Source: Oegoconia quadripuncta (taxonomy: Eukaryota > Arthropoda > Insecta > Lepidoptera > Autostichidae). Taken from it: 64,000 nucleotides of DNA. Both the position numbers and the translations under genes were made by a program. Below the pieces are notes generated by a model. The model was given only the letters and a program-made list of their open reading frames with translations, searched no databases and was not told where the DNA came from. Location: positions 6,575,001 through 6,639,000 of the forward strand of contig OX438748.1 of the NCBI GenBank assembly GCA_949316235.1. The letters are read 5' to 3'. Below, piece by piece: positions 63,876 to 64,000 of this stretch (its first letter is position 1; every line of letters starts with the position of its first letter).

Positions 63876-64000
63876 CAGACTTTTCCAAGATGAAAAGTAG
63901 TAACAGACAGACTATCGCATTTATAATTTATAGTGTGGATAATTAATAAATTAATAATTTGTTTACTTTCTCCCAAAGTTTACACCTTTTGTTCACAAAG

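Overview
This is eukaryotic, AT-rich, repeat-dense DNA with the repeat repertoire of a moth or butterfly (Lepidoptera). The signs are several tRNA-headed SINE families, Helitrons ending in a lepidopteran-type CCGCGACTTCGTCCGCG hairpin plus CTAG, a hitch-hiking (GTCA)n tract at the Helitron 5' end, and LINE tails ending in AATAAA plus short A-rich repeats. I find no complete host gene, no rRNA gene and no functional tRNA gene. The species cannot be named from the window.

Layout. 1-11 kb: AT-rich non-coding DNA with a foldback element (1.5 kb), SINE and LINE fragments, a transposase-like relic (7.3 kb), an RTE-like relic (7.8 kb) and a LINE C-terminus relic (9.2 kb). 11-34 kb: a reverse-transcriptase relic (11.3 kb), near-perfect hairpins (11.8, 13.3, 31.6 kb), short non-autonomous Helitrons, many SINEs, a palindromic MITE (29.1 kb) and an exon-like short ORF (30.1 kb). 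34.4-37.7 kb: a 3.2-kb Helitron on the minus strand with both ends recognisable, the C-terminal end of its helicase, and its interior occupied by 12-bp and 14-bp minisatellites. 38.05-38.58 kb: a deletion-derivative DNA transposon with perfect 71-bp inverted termini. 41.4-46.4 kb: a full-length two-ORF LINE with intact ORF1 (261 aa) and ORF2 (980 aa, endonuclease plus reverse transcriptase), lying between two inverted copies of another repeat. 46.5-59.3 kb: SINEs, an R1-like LINE fragment, a 27-bp minisatellite, more palindromic MITEs and 5S-rRNA-like repeats. 59.6-64 kb: a possible terminal coding exon, more repeat fragments and a CCAAT/TATA promoter-like segment.

The only genes that plainly work together are the LINE ORFs: ORF1p should coat the element RNA, and ORF2p should nick the target and reverse-transcribe from the 3' end. 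That end carries a small stem-loop which two diverged tails elsewhere in the window also form with different bases. The LINE, and a related reverse transcriptase, could have mobilised the many SINEs.

The least explained signal is a 76-bp block present twice in inverted orientation (50.58 and 53.02 kb). The copies differ at three bases and all three changes are silent in one shared reading frame, as expected for protein-coding DNA under selection. The non-repetitive remainder looks like intron or intergenic sequence with several GC-richer islands (0.55, 8.2, 15.4, 30.1, 33.6, 55.3 and 63.1 kb) that resemble conserved regulatory DNA; this last point is inference only.
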